64,000 bases of DNA from JAWSVE01 sp050789445 (GTDB lineage: Bacteria > Pseudomonadota > Gammaproteobacteria > Pseudomonadales > Cellvibrionaceae), in contig JAILXR010000001.1 of NCBI GenBank assembly GCA_050789445.1, forward strand, positions 2,232,001 through 2,296,000, read 5' to 3'. This document shows, piece by piece, positions 27,698-36,388 of the stretch; within the stretch, counting starts at the first letter, position 1, and the number at the start of each line of letters is the position of its first letter. The notes below the pieces were generated by a model. It did no database searches and had not been told where the DNA came from. It worked only from the letters and a program-made list of their open reading frames with translations. Position numbers and translations under genes: made by a program.

Positions 27698-28270
27698 TTA
27701 CAAAGGCACCCGAATCACAACACCACCCATAACCTCACCGATTTTGAAATCAGTTTTTGGGCTATCTTTATGATCGTTATGACATTTTGTACACGCCTCA
27801 GAAACTGCAACATCTGGATACACAGCCGTAAAATAATCGATATCGCCTAAAGATTCTGTTCCGTAAAAATTCTCTCCTGGATTTGCGGCTATAAATTCAA
27901 GTCCCTCTTTTTCCATTTCAGTTCTTGGCGCATTCTGACTGTTAATAGGCCAAATTGATTGTAGCGAATAACTAAATTCATCGGTGACTTCGGCCACAGC
28001 TTCTGCACCCGCACGAAACATTTGAGCTGGCAATAGTGTTCCGTTGTCAATTTCCTTCCAATGCTCGTCAGGCTTTATAGCACCAACACCATTCGGCCCG
28101 AGACGTTGAACGACAAGTTTTGTGTAGTTGGCTCTATCGGCATTCATCACAGCGAACAATGAATCTGTATAGAGTTTTGGCTCAATACCGCCTGAAGATT
28201 TTTCTTCCCCACATCCCGTTAGAAATGCCATTGCAGATATCGCAACACTTAAAAATATTTGCTTTTTCAT
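27698..28270 (-). CDS. DUF3365 (Tll0287-like) haem protein, lipoprotein
   Basis: A 190-residue protein with lipobox-like LTGCGE near residue 20. The Tll0287-like DUF3365 domain covers most of it. One haem-binding motif CTKCHNDHKDSPKTDF is at about 160-175 and GEVMGGVVIRVPL ends the chain, which is typical of the family. Related domains act as redox or gas-sensing haem modules, often fused to signalling enzymes; here it stands alone. It lies between the multihaem cytochrome gene and the cytochrome c5 gene, so a role as electron carrier or sensor in that chain is inferred. A GGGGAAG site precedes the start. Confidence 0.87.
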   Translation of the reverse strand: MKKQIFLSVAISAMAFLTGCGEEKSSGGIEPKLYTDSLFAVMNADRANYTKLVVQRLGPNGVGAIKPDEHWKEIDNGTLLPAQMFRAGAEAVAEVTDEFSYSLQSIWPINSQNAPRTEMEKEGLEFIAANPGENFYGTESLGDIDYFTAVYPDVAVSEACTKCHNDHKDSPKTDFKIGEVMGGVVIRVPL

Positions 28271-28316
28271 AACAACTTCCCCTATTAAGATTGTTTAAAA
28301 AATGTATTTCTCTTGA

Positions 28317-29681
28317 TTAATGCTCAGTTTTCTTCAAACGATCAAATGCCATGTCAATTGATCGAATATGTTTTGCAGGAAGCCCGCTAAAATTGTTTTC
28401 AATAAGTAAAGCATCGGCCAAAGCATCAATTGAAAATTCTAAACCATGACAATTCATGCATACGCTTCGAATCATTTTCTCATTAGGTTTTAAATTGAAA
28501 TTTTGGTTATGCTGTACACGAACAACTTCTTTGCCTCCTTCCAGATGAATTTCTCTCGGCAAATGACAAGTCGCACAACTCACCCCACTTCCCTCGGGTG
28601 AGCCTTTCACCATTTCATTCTCCCATAGTGCAAAATGTGTAGAATTTTTATACGCTAATGAATGGTCATCGTTATGACAAGAAAGGCAGGCATCCACTGC
28701 AGCAACTTGAGTATCAAAATGATGACTAGTATGACAACTAGAGCATCCATGTTTTTTATCTAACGAATCCGTACTAAACGATAACTCTTTAGATTCACGA
28801 GGGGTCATTGAATTATCGTTATTGTAAATAGTGTTTTCTAATTTGCTTGATAAACGCATTCCGTGTTTTCCACTTAAAAAACCCTCTGCTTCATTTTCAT
28901 GACAACTTCGGCATTCTGACAAAGCCGGTTTTTCAATCCAAACATCATTTGGTTGATGGCAACTACTACAATTGACTCCCATTTTTGCATGATCACTTTT
29001 ATGCCAATCGGCGAGAGCTACTGGATTCATTTTATCAAGAGGTGCATCTGCTTCATTTGGTTTTAACGAAATAATATTATTTTTTTCTATCTCAACATCA
29101 ATTTTTTTACTCATTGACGTCAACGATGGAATGATCGGGTCTTTTAACAGTGCTGGTTTCTCACCATGTTTTAATAAAAAATCTTCATACAACGCTCGAT
29201 TATCATGGTAATTATGGCAGCCAGAAGTGGCGCAGGTTTCAAACTCCATACCTTTGTGACTTGGTCTATTGTCTTCAATATCTTGATGGCAATAAAAACA
29301 GTAATCTTGTTGTATGGTTAATCCCATAGCTAACGTATTCTCTTTATTATGCTCAGCGTGACAAGTGACACATTGCGTTGCATCAAGTATGGCAGCTCGA
29401 TCTGCATTTCTTGGATCAGTGAATTTACTTTTTGGATGTGTGTCATTTGCAATTTCCAATTCTTTTCCATGACAATTCACACATGCTTCTTGGATAAGGT
29501 CATTCCCGCCAAATGCTTCTGTATGACAAGTACTACAGGCCATCTCTATTTGATGGTGCCCATGCGTTGTTTCACCAATTAACAACGGTGTTTTATCTTC
29601 TGCCCATTGAAATTGGTATGCGTAATACCCAGCTAAACACATGGAAACAATTCCCCAAGCAACCCAAATTAATGTTTTCAA
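28317..29681 (-). CDS. Membrane-anchored undecahaem cytochrome c
   Basis: A 454-residue protein with a single N-terminal membrane segment (about 3-22, no obvious cleavage site) and a periplasmic domain with ten CXXCH motifs and one CX4CH (CATSGCH, near 150), so eleven likely haems. The motifs are evenly spread except for a 70-residue gap in the middle. Many extra His residues (HEN, HTSHHF) can serve as distal ligands. It resembles cytochrome c3-family/NapC-NrfH-like multihaem carriers rather than a known reductase. It is 37 bases downstream of the flavin/b-type fusion gene and is its likely electron acceptor. Confidence 0.85.
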   Translation of the reverse strand: MKTLIWVAWGIVSMCLAGYYAYQFQWAEDKTPLLIGETTHGHHQIEMACSTCHTEAFGGNDLIQEACVNCHGKELEIANDTHPKSKFTDPRNADRAAILDATQCVTCHAEHNKENTLAMGLTIQQDYCFYCHQDIEDNRPSHKGMEFETCATSGCHNYHDNRALYEDFLLKHGEKPALLKDPIIPSLTSMSKKIDVEIEKNNIISLKPNEADAPLDKMNPVALADWHKSDHAKMGVNCSSCHQPNDVWIEKPALSECRSCHENEAEGFLSGKHGMRLSSKLENTIYNNDNSMTPRESKELSFSTDSLDKKHGCSSCHTSHHFDTQVAAVDACLSCHNDDHSLAYKNSTHFALWENEMVKGSPEGSGVSCATCHLPREIHLEGGKEVVRVQHNQNFNLKPNEKMIRSVCMNCHGLEFSIDALADALLIENNFSGLPAKHIRSIDMAFDRLKKTEH

Positions 29682-29718
29682 AAATGAACCTTTTTCAACT
29701 GTTAATCTTTTTCACTCA

Positions 29719-31905
29719 TTAAAAATAATATGATGAAGCTATATGAGCGACTATTAATACAGGTAATGGCCAGACCACTAATAAGTGCAACCAAAAACTG
29801 TATTTTTTAATATTAATTTCTAAAGAAGAGTGACGCGTAAAAGAGATCGCTATTCCAGCAAAAGATCCGACTGCAGCCGCTAACAAATAGTTAACCATTA
29901 ACCATCTATTTAAATTTTGACCTAAATGAGCGCCTGTATGCGCAAACAAAATACCAAGCGCGATGACACCCAGAAATACATGAACCAATCTCCATCGAGA
30001 GAAATCGCCTAAAAACTTCCAGCGTAATCGCTTTCTTAAAGACAATAAAAGACCGATAACAGTTATTGATAACAAACTAAAACCTGACACTTGCTTGTAG
30101 AATTTTTCGTTCCATAACCAAGATAGAGATTTGGTTTGAACAGAATCAGGCGTTTCAACCCCAGGGAATATAAGCAGTGCCAATGCTACCGCTAACGCTA
30201 CAAGGCTTCCCATGAATAAAATGGGTGATAAGGAACTTTTATCGTTAGATTGATTGATACCGAAAGAGCCGGTCTCATACTTTAAATTAGCATCTATCAA
30301 GTTTTGTAATAATGGTTGGCAACTACCGCAGACACCACCTGCTCCGCAGCTTTCGCTGAGCATATTGATATTATTATTTCCAGATTTGATTTCAGTATCA
30401 ATTGTCAATCGACTCACTAAATTGCATTGACAAACGATAGCAGTGTCAGGCCAACTTAAAACATTCTCCTTTGCTTCAAAAAACCATAATCTTCCAGTCA
30501 CCCGAAACAACCAGACCTGCCATGGAAATACATATCTATGCTGAACGAACGTCTCTCTTACTCGTTGAATGTCCGGCCACTCACCAACCGAACAAGCGCC
30601 TAATAGTCTTCCTTTTTCAATGACGATTGTCTTAATATTTTTCGTTAGTCCTTTTCTTTGCAGCTCACCTTTCGTATTTTTGTTCTTACAAGTTCGTTGA
30701 TAAGTAATCACTTTCAACCGTGGCCTACGAGGTAAGTCAGCTACCTCGCCAATGCTACTCACAGCCGCATTCATCACTTTGAGTTTCGTATATGGCTGTG
30801 TCCCAAGAAAAATCGCGTTGCCACCTGAAAAATTATCAGCTAATACAGATGCCTGTTCCAAACCAGGAGCGACCAAACCGTATATACTTCCATTGAATTC
30901 CGTGCACTCTCCTATCGCATAGATATTCTCAACTGATGTTTTTAAATTTTTATCGATGACTATGCCGCGGTTAAAGCGAATACCCGCAGACAAGGCTAGC
31001 TCTGTATTCGGTTTAATACCGGTACATAAGACAACTGTATCGCACTCAATATGCCGGCCATGCCTCGTAACAACTGAGGCAACACGACCATCGCCATTTA
31101 CCGCACCTAATCCGTCATTAGTAATTACTGAAATACCTTGCGATAACACTGTTTTTAATAATTCTTCCGCTGGTCTATCATTAAGCTGACGATTCATCAG
31201 ACGACTAGATTGGTGGATTAATGTCACCTGCGTATTATTTTGTAGTAGCCCTTTTGCAGCTTCTAAGCCCAGCAAGCCACCACCTACAACAATAATGTGT
31301 CTTGACCGGTTAATTCTTGATAGTAATTTTTCTGTATCTCGAATATTCCTAAAGGTATAGACACCGTCTAACTCAACGCCTTTAATTTGTGGAATATGAG
31401 GTTTAGAACCCGTCGCAATAATTAGTTTATCAAACGTAAACTTCTCACCGGTTGAGTCAGTGATCGATTGATGCTCGATATCAATATTGACTATATAAGA
31501 ATTTTGAAATGCAATATTTGTATCGCCATGGCCCAATTTATTTTTTTCATCATGTAGATTAATAAAAATATCTGGATAATTTATAGTGCCGGCGAGAAGC
31601 TGGCTTAGCTTAATTCTGTCATAGGGCTCATAAGGCTCCGCACCATAAATACTGATGGTGCAGGGACTAGACATTCTCTGACTCAATTCTTTCGCGAAGC
31701 GAATCCCAACGGGGCCAGCGCCAATAATAGCAATCTTATGCTTGCCAATTTTTTTAAGGGGAGATAATGATTCGCTAGAAATATCATCCACACAAATGCC
31801 ATCTGTATCAAAATCTACTTTTACATTACTCAAAGATCCATCACCAAATGATTCATTTAGCGCTATGTCTTCAGATTCATATTTTTGTGGTGTTAAGGTT
31901 TTCAT
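29719..31905 (-). CDS. FAD/[2Fe-2S] oxidoreductase fused to a cytochrome b-like membrane domain
   Basis: A 728-residue fusion. Residues about 50-360 are a NirB-like pyridine-nucleotide oxidoreductase (KIAIIGAGPVGIRFAKEL, IIATGSKPHIP, IIVVGGGLLGLEAA, DTVVLCTGIKPNT, IYAIGECTEF). A linker follows, then a BFD-like [2Fe-2S] domain (about 490-545) with VCQCN and CGAGGVCGSC. The C-terminal part (about 560-728) has five hydrophobic segments with His in RLVHVFLG, FAHTGAHLG, FWLHLL and VAHIAS, suitable for haem b as in cytochrome b561/ferric-reductase folds. I infer electron flow from NAD(P)H through FAD and Fe-S to membrane haems, and on to the multihaem cytochrome downstream. Nitrite reductase sirohaem motifs are absent, so it is not nitrite reductase. 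Confidence 0.83.
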   Translation of the reverse strand: MKTLTPQKYESEDIALNESFGDGSLSNVKVDFDTDGICVDDISSESLSPLKKIGKHKIAIIGAGPVGIRFAKELSQRMSSPCTISIYGAEPYEPYDRIKLSQLLAGTINYPDIFINLHDEKNKLGHGDTNIAFQNSYIVNIDIEHQSITDSTGEKFTFDKLIIATGSKPHIPQIKGVELDGVYTFRNIRDTEKLLSRINRSRHIIVVGGGLLGLEAAKGLLQNNTQVTLIHQSSRLMNRQLNDRPAEELLKTVLSQGISVITNDGLGAVNGDGRVASVVTRHGRHIECDTVVLCTGIKPNTELALSAGIRFNRGIVIDKNLKTSVENIYAIGECTEFNGSIYGLVAPGLEQASVLADNFSGGNAIFLGTQPYTKLKVMNAAVSSIGEVADLPRRPRLKVITYQRTCKNKNTKGELQRKGLTKNIKTIVIEKGRLLGACSVGEWPDIQRVRETFVQHRYVFPWQVWLFRVTGRLWFFEAKENVLSWPDTAIVCQCNLVSRLTIDTEIKSGNNNINMLSESCGAGGVCGSCQPLLQNLIDANLKYETGSFGINQSNDKSSLSPILFMGSLVALAVALALLIFPGVETPDSVQTKSLSWLWNEKFYKQVSGFSLLSITVIGLLLSLRKRLRWKFLGDFSRWRLVHVFLGVIALGILFAHTGAHLGQNLNRWLMVNYLLAAAVGSFAGIAISFTRHSSLEINIKKYSFWLHLLVVWPLPVLIVAHIASSYYF

Positions 31906-32167
31906 TTTAAAATATATGCATATACCTAATCGTTAACTAATAACATGACTAGATATATTTCCTTTTTAGAATGATCAACGTGTTTTATTCTCTACAGCAA
32001 ATCGCTTGCCAATTTTATTATCCGAATAAAATATTATGCGAAGCATTATGAAAATGATTCAAACTTGTGCAACTTGCATTAAAGGAAGTGAACAATTAAG
32101 ACAGGATTGTTAATTTCGCTTCATCACGACTCACAATAGAGGCTTATCACCAAAATAGGACATTGGT
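31906..32167. other. Intergenic region within the redox island
   Basis: It separates the ferredoxin-reductase gene from the flavin fusion gene on the same strand. A perfect 12-bp palindrome TATATGCATATA (31913-31924) lies 8 bases upstream of the fusion start codon and could be an operator (NsrR half-sites also contain TGCAT), but that is only a resemblance. No terminator was recognised. Confidence 0.35.
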
Positions 32168-33151
32168 TTATTTTGTAATGAAAGGATCTGTGTGTATGTT
32201 TGAAATCGATGCGCCATTCATGAAGCAATGTCTTTGAAGTTTTCGCACCAACATTGGAGAGCCACAAATAAATACGCACCATTCTTGTAGGCTTGGATAT
32301 CTATTTTTAATTATTTCAACGATATCCCCACTAAGAAATAGGCTACTATTTTTATCTTGTTTTTCAGGTATTATTTTTTGATCTCTAACAATAGGATAAT
32401 ATTGAAAATTTTTATGATCTTGATCAAGCTGAAATAACTCACCAGTTAAATAAAGACCTTGTTGCGTTTTTTCGCCAATATAGAGGTGTATTTCTTCCTT
32501 ATGATTCATTCTAAGTGCTTCTCTCGCTACTCCGTACAATGGCGCAAGACCAGTTCCCACCCCCAATAGTAATAACGGCTTCTGCTTCATTTCCTCCCCA
32601 TAACTACAAGCTCCAAGAGGGTTGCTCATTATAATTCTTTGCCCGATTGTCACATAATCATGCAACCATTGGCTCACGTCTCCTTGATCATGGCGTTTGA
32701 TATGAAACTCTAAAAAACCTTCTTGAGTTAAACTTGCAATAGAGTATGGGCGCCCCGCCTTATCATTTTTCCATAGATTGGCGTACTGACCGGGTAACCA
32801 ATTAACTGTTCCCTCTAGCCTCAACCTTAAAACATCAGCTGATATTAATTCATGGCCAACAACAATCGCTTCTAATTTATTGGTATGGCTGGCAGGTTGT
32901 GCCGAAAGATCAGCAATAGGTTTTAATTGGCAAGCGAGAGCTAAATTTTGTTTTTTTTGATTTTCTTTTAACCCAAGTTGAGAAACTTCCGGGATATCCC
33001 CTTCTGTTATTTTAACTAGACATGTTTGGCAAATGCCATTGCAACAACTGTGCGGCAACTCAATATCCCTTCTTAATACTGCATCAAGAAGAGATTCACC
33101 CACACTCACAACGATAGATTCGCCGGCATATTTAACCGTAAAATTGCTCAT
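32168..33151 (-). CDS. [2Fe-2S] ferredoxin-FAD-NAD(P)H reductase
   Basis: A 327-residue electron-transfer flavoprotein. The N-terminal plant-type ferredoxin domain (about 1-90) has LPHSCCNGICQTCLVKITEG and, later, LACQLKP, giving the four cluster cysteines. The FAD domain follows (PGQYANLW, GRPYSIAS, about 150-160), then the NAD domain (LLGVGTGLAPLYGVARE about 200-216) and a C-terminal VFICGSPMLVRKL. This is the organisation of Hmp-like/BenC/NdoR-type reductases. It begins 8 bases after the truncated haemoglobin stop, so the pair is likely one transcript: reductase for the globin's haem iron. Confidence 0.9.
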   Translation of the reverse strand: MSNFTVKYAGESIVVSVGESLLDAVLRRDIELPHSCCNGICQTCLVKITEGDIPEVSQLGLKENQKKQNLALACQLKPIADLSAQPASHTNKLEAIVVGHELISADVLRLRLEGTVNWLPGQYANLWKNDKAGRPYSIASLTQEGFLEFHIKRHDQGDVSQWLHDYVTIGQRIIMSNPLGACSYGEEMKQKPLLLLGVGTGLAPLYGVAREALRMNHKEEIHLYIGEKTQQGLYLTGELFQLDQDHKNFQYYPIVRDQKIIPEKQDKNSSLFLSGDIVEIIKNRYPSLQEWCVFICGSPMLVRKLQRHCFMNGASISNIHTDPFITK

Positions 33152-33158
33152 GATTATT

Positions 33159-33518
33159 TTAGCGGTTTAGCACATCATCCCTGACGCTATTTGCAATTGC
33201 AGCAACCTCAGAAATCAAATCATCACTCACACCTAATTCTGCAAGTGTTCCTCCTAGATTTTCTATCACTGCATCGACATGTATATCCGTCAAACCTTTC
33301 ATTCCTGCATGCGCTGTTCGCAAATCTTTTCCTTCATATTTATTAGGACCACCGAAAACCATTGTCAGGAAGGATTTCTGTTTATTTGCTTGCGCCGCCA
33401 TATCAATGCCATCAAAATAATCAGCAATTCGATCATCACTTAATACCTTCCTATAAAAAATATCTACTGCCGCATCTACCGCAGGTGCACCACCTAACTT
33501 TTCAAACAAAGTACTCAT
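33159..33518 (-). CDS. Group 1 truncated haemoglobin
   Basis: I choose the ATG at 33518 (MSTLFEKLGGAPAVD), with GAGGAGA just upstream, over the longer frame at 33545; this gives 119 residues, the usual trHbN size. Family marks are FYRKVLSD (B10 Tyr), KQKSFLTMVFGGP (E helix with Gln), LRTAHAGM containing the proximal His, and a conserved C-terminal helix. Such globins bind O2 and NO, and group 1 members can dioxygenate NO to nitrate when given a reductase. The next gene encodes a suitable reductase 8 bases downstream, so NO removal is a reasonable inference. Confidence 0.92.
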   Translation of the reverse strand: MSTLFEKLGGAPAVDAAVDIFYRKVLSDDRIADYFDGIDMAAQANKQKSFLTMVFGGPNKYEGKDLRTAHAGMKGLTDIHVDAVIENLGGTLAELGVSDDLISEVAAIANSVRDDVLNR

Positions 33519-33545
33519 GCTTTTCTCCTCAATGTTTTGACTCAC

Positions 33546-33922
33546 TTAATTTTCTATTTTCCTTTTTTCTTGATTCGAATCGCAAGGTCTATGCCATTAT
33601 TGAAAACTGTGTTTTTTATTGATAAATATCTTAAATTTTCTCAATCTTGCACAAAGATAGAACAGTTTTTTTACATTTTTCATAAAGTTTATGTAGCTAT
33701 CGCACCAAATTGAAAATAGGCTGCACTACAAATGCTAAAAAATAATGTGAAGAAGGAGCAACAGGAGTGGCTTTATGCACCAAGAACGGCACAAGCGTAT
33801 TAAAAAAATGTCTGCCACTAGAACGAGCTATATGGCATTGGAGAAAAAAGAATGTGAAAACTGCTAGAGGGGAAAATATCTATCCGCAATGAAGCGAATA
33901 GATATTTTGATGATGCGACTTT
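33546..33922. other. Intergenic region upstream of the globin gene
   Basis: It should hold the promoter of the globin-reductase genes. TTGATAAATATCTT (33619-33632) matches 8 of 10 fixed positions of the FNR consensus, and a 10-bp palindrome GATTCGAATC lies at 33572-33581. A terminator for the DUF2059 gene occupies 33873-33908. A 30-codon frame at 33775-33867 (plus strand, ending ECENC) follows an AGGAG site; too little supports it as a gene. Confidence 0.4.
33873..33908 (-). terminator. Rho-independent terminator of the DUF2059 gene
   Basis: AAAATATCTATCCGC (33873-33887) pairs with GCGAATAGATATTTT (33894-33908) with one mismatch and a 6-base loop. It begins 14 bases after the DUF2059 stop on the minus strand and ends in a T run. 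Confidence 0.75.
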
Positions 33923-34399
33923 TTATTCTTCTTCCTGCTGAAGCCGTTCTGACTCGGCTTGAATCATCGCTTGTAGCTCTGGCATATTCGCCTGGACTTT
34001 TTGAGCGCCAATTTGTCCGCCAGCCGCCATTAAACTAGGCATTTTTTTTATTGTCTTTTTGCCTACATCAGTTTTGTAAAATGCAGTAATCTCATTTAAT
34101 TCTGTTGCCGAAAATGCTTCCGCATACAGCTTCACCATGTCTGATTTTAGGCTGTCATAACTCATGTGCTTTTTTAAGAACTGAGACATCACACCCTTGT
34201 AAGGAGCCATAGCCGGATTTTGCTGAAGTTGCATGTTCAGCATCTGCTCAATAGACTGGGCGAGCGTGTACTCCATGTTCATTGAATCCAGTAGCTTTTC
34301 AGCTGCTCCCTCTGACGCCTTATCTGCAGCGGTAATCGCAGCAAACGAAAAACCAATAACAGATACGCATGTCATTATCATTGTTTTTAACGGTTTCAA
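33923..34399 (-). CDS. DUF2059 exported protein
   Basis: A 158-residue exported protein with signal peptide (about 1-25, FAAITA-ADK). The DUF2059 core is LAQSIEQMLNMQLQQNP through FSATELNEITAFYKTDVGKKTIKKMPSLMAAGGQIGAQKVQANMPEL (about 95-145), which is diagnostic of the family. Its function is unknown. It has its own terminator. No operon partners; the neighbour DUF4442 gene is divergent. Confidence 0.9.
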   Translation of the reverse strand: MKPLKTMIMTCVSVIGFSFAAITAADKASEGAAEKLLDSMNMEYTLAQSIEQMLNMQLQQNPAMAPYKGVMSQFLKKHMSYDSLKSDMVKLYAEAFSATELNEITAFYKTDVGKKTIKKMPSLMAAGGQIGAQKVQANMPELQAMIQAESERLQQEEE

Positions 34400-34774
34400 A
34401 ATATCTCCTTAATACTTAGATGATCGCTGTATTCAGCGTTTTGGCTTTTGCCCAAACAATTTACAAAAAAGAGCCTATCAATAAGCTCACCATGAGAACA
34501 ACGATTTATTGGTATTTTGGGACCTATTCGTTAGTTAATCTAGATACCCCTACCCAATCCTCGCCTCTTGATTGTCCACCTCAACTTATTAATATCCATC
34601 TATTCTCTAGCTTCTATTCCATAGGAGCTATAATGAATAACAAAACACCTCAGGACGGCCATAAAAGCAGCTAACTGATAGTAATTACACACTACCAAGC
34701 AGAAAATATAAATATTTCAGCTTTATTTTTTCAATATCTATTTTTGATCGGTATACTTCACAATCCTCTGTATT
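34400..34774. other. Intergenic region between divergent genes
   Basis: This should hold promoters for the leftward DUF2059 and rightward DUF4442 genes. An open frame at 34420-34674 has low-complexity, non-family composition and is judged not coding. No repeat or RNA gene was recognised. Confidence 0.4.
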
Positions 34775-35284
34775 TTGAGTTTTTCTATGATGTTTGAATT
34801 ACCTCCAAGCCTTGAAAAAAAGCTAAACCGTATTTCAATGAAAAAGCCTTGGATTAACCGCTTGCTCAGCTTTTTCTTTATGCCACTAGTCCACAAAAGT
34901 GGCCTAAAGATCAATTTTGACCCTAATAATTATTTTGCCCTTCTCCCGAAAAAACGCTTTAACATCAACTGGTATGGCACAGTCGCTGGTAGCGCTATCT
35001 TGGGGAATAGTGAACTTGCTGCTGGCTCATATTTATTTATGTTAACTAAGGGCAATTACCGGATGATATGTAAGCAACTTGAATATAAATTTCTGCTTCC
35101 TAGTACTGACGACATCATATTCAAAACCACCATAGATGAAGATGACTTAACACAAAAAGTAGCCAGTGGCGAAAAATTTAGCATCAGTATGACGATCAAG
35201 GCCTTTAGAGCAAAAAATAAAAAACCCGGAAAACGCATCGGCTCTGGGATTATTTCATTTCATGTCTGGCCATTAGGAATTTAA
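34775..35284 (+). CDS. DUF4442 hotdog-fold protein
   Basis: A 169-residue protein (MSFSMMFELPPSLEKK) with the DUF4442/YiiD-C thioesterase-like hotdog fold, seen in NWYGTVAGSAILGNSELAAGSYLFMLT (about 67-93), CKQLEYKFLLPSTDDIIFKT and a final GIISFHVWPLGI. An acyl substrate is likely but unknown. Its TAA stop is immediately followed by the GTG start of a polytopic membrane protein, so the two genes are surely co-translated. Confidence 0.85.
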   Translation: MSFSMMFELPPSLEKKLNRISMKKPWINRLLSFFFMPLVHKSGLKINFDPNNYFALLPKKRFNINWYGTVAGSAILGNSELAAGSYLFMLTKGNYRMICKQLEYKFLLPSTDDIIFKTTIDEDDLTQKVASGEKFSISMTIKAFRAKNKKPGKRIGSGIISFHVWPLGI

Positions 35285-36388
35285 GTGGCCCTTCTCTTTC
35301 CTCGCTGGTTTCAATATAGCTTTTATCTTGCCTGTTCTTGGTTGTGGTGCATCGGCGCCTTTTTTCCTCTCATTATTTTACGAGATTACGGAATTGGCGC
35401 GCTGATTGGTTTTACTACATTCAACGTAGTTGGAGCCGCAGCTTTTGCTTTTTACTTTACAGAAAAAAAGAGACGGCTTTTCATTCAACAACATCAGTTT
35501 ATGTTGAATATTTTTTCTGGTGTCACGGCTATTTTTCAAATATTTTTTGTCGCTTGGCTTAGCCAGCTGCTAGGAATGTATTGGCTGTTACCTTTAATGC
35601 TATCCCTTGCGTTATTATTTTATATGGGTAATCGCCTCGTTACCGTATGTTCGATAGCACTCTACTTTATTTCTCTTATATTTTTTGCTATTTTTTCTAA
35701 CTCAGCAACAATCGATTGGTCTCATCAATTACAACTAGGATGGACGCATGTTCTTTTGCCTTTAGCTATGGGCTTTATGTTTTCACCCTATCTCGACCTG
35801 ACATTTCATCGTGCTTTTCAACAAAGTGAAAAACCTAAATTTACTTTTGTTCTTGGATTTGGCGTTTTCTTCTTGAGCTTAGTCTGTTTTGTTTTTGCTT
35901 ATTCATCTGAATTAACAAAACTTTTTTTCGACGGTGACACACTTCAAAAAGCACTCTATCCCATTGTTGCTTTTATCATATTACAAACAGCATTCACACT
36001 AGCTGTACACGTTAGAGAATATAAGCGCTTCAATAACTCTCAAGATCGTCCCATAAAGCTGTGGATCTGTTTAAGTGTGGCCAGCCTTATCATCTCTCTA
36101 TTTATGATGAACATTAACGACTTTAAAATTCCTTTAATATCTAGCGCTAATGTAGGTGAAATTATTTATAAATGTTTTCTATTTTTTTACGGCTTGGTGT
36201 GCCCAATCTATTTATTACTACATACCAATCGACGATACATGGTCTTTACATTAGTCTGCATTTCACCTTTTTATGCCATTGGATTTTTAATTGGCGGCCA
36301 ACATATTTACACCCTATCCATTGCGATGCTCATTCTATTTTGTACAGCAGCCATTGTTCGCTTTAAAAAATCAACACCCCAGACATAA
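35285..36388 (+). CDS. Polytopic membrane protein coupled to DUF4442 gene
   Basis: A 367-residue integral membrane protein with about ten hydrophobic segments (MALLFPRWFQYSFYLACSW at the start). The GTG start directly abuts the preceding stop. I do not recognise the family and see no catalytic motif; a C-terminal FKKSTPQT tail is cytosolic-like. The tight coupling to a hotdog-fold gene suggests a lipid- or acyl-linked role, but that is inference. Confidence 0.75.
   Translation: MALLFPRWFQYSFYLACSWLWCIGAFFPLIILRDYGIGALIGFTTFNVVGAAAFAFYFTEKKRRLFIQQHQFMLNIFSGVTAIFQIFFVAWLSQLLGMYWLLPLMLSLALLFYMGNRLVTVCSIALYFISLIFFAIFSNSATIDWSHQLQLGWTHVLLPLAMGFMFSPYLDLTFHRAFQQSEKPKFTFVLGFGVFFLSLVCFVFAYSSELTKLFFDGDTLQKALYPIVAFIILQTAFTLAVHVREYKRFNNSQDRPIKLWICLSVASLIISLFMMNINDFKIPLISSANVGEIIYKCFLFFYGLVCPIYLLLHTNRRYMVFTLVCISPFYAIGFLIGGQHIYTLSIAMLILFCTAAIVRFKKSTPQT

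Noticed and set aside
29719..31905. Nitrite reductase large subunit
   Set aside because: The N-terminal half is NirB-like, but the sirohaem/[4Fe-4S] reductase domain is absent and membrane segments take its place.
33775..33867. 30-codon plus-strand frame after an AGGAG site
   Set aside because: Too short to support without homologues; an alternative short frame uses the same binding site.
34420..34674. Plus-strand open frame of 84 codons
   Set aside because: Weak start, low-complexity sequence and no ribosome binding site; lies in the promoter region of divergent genes.
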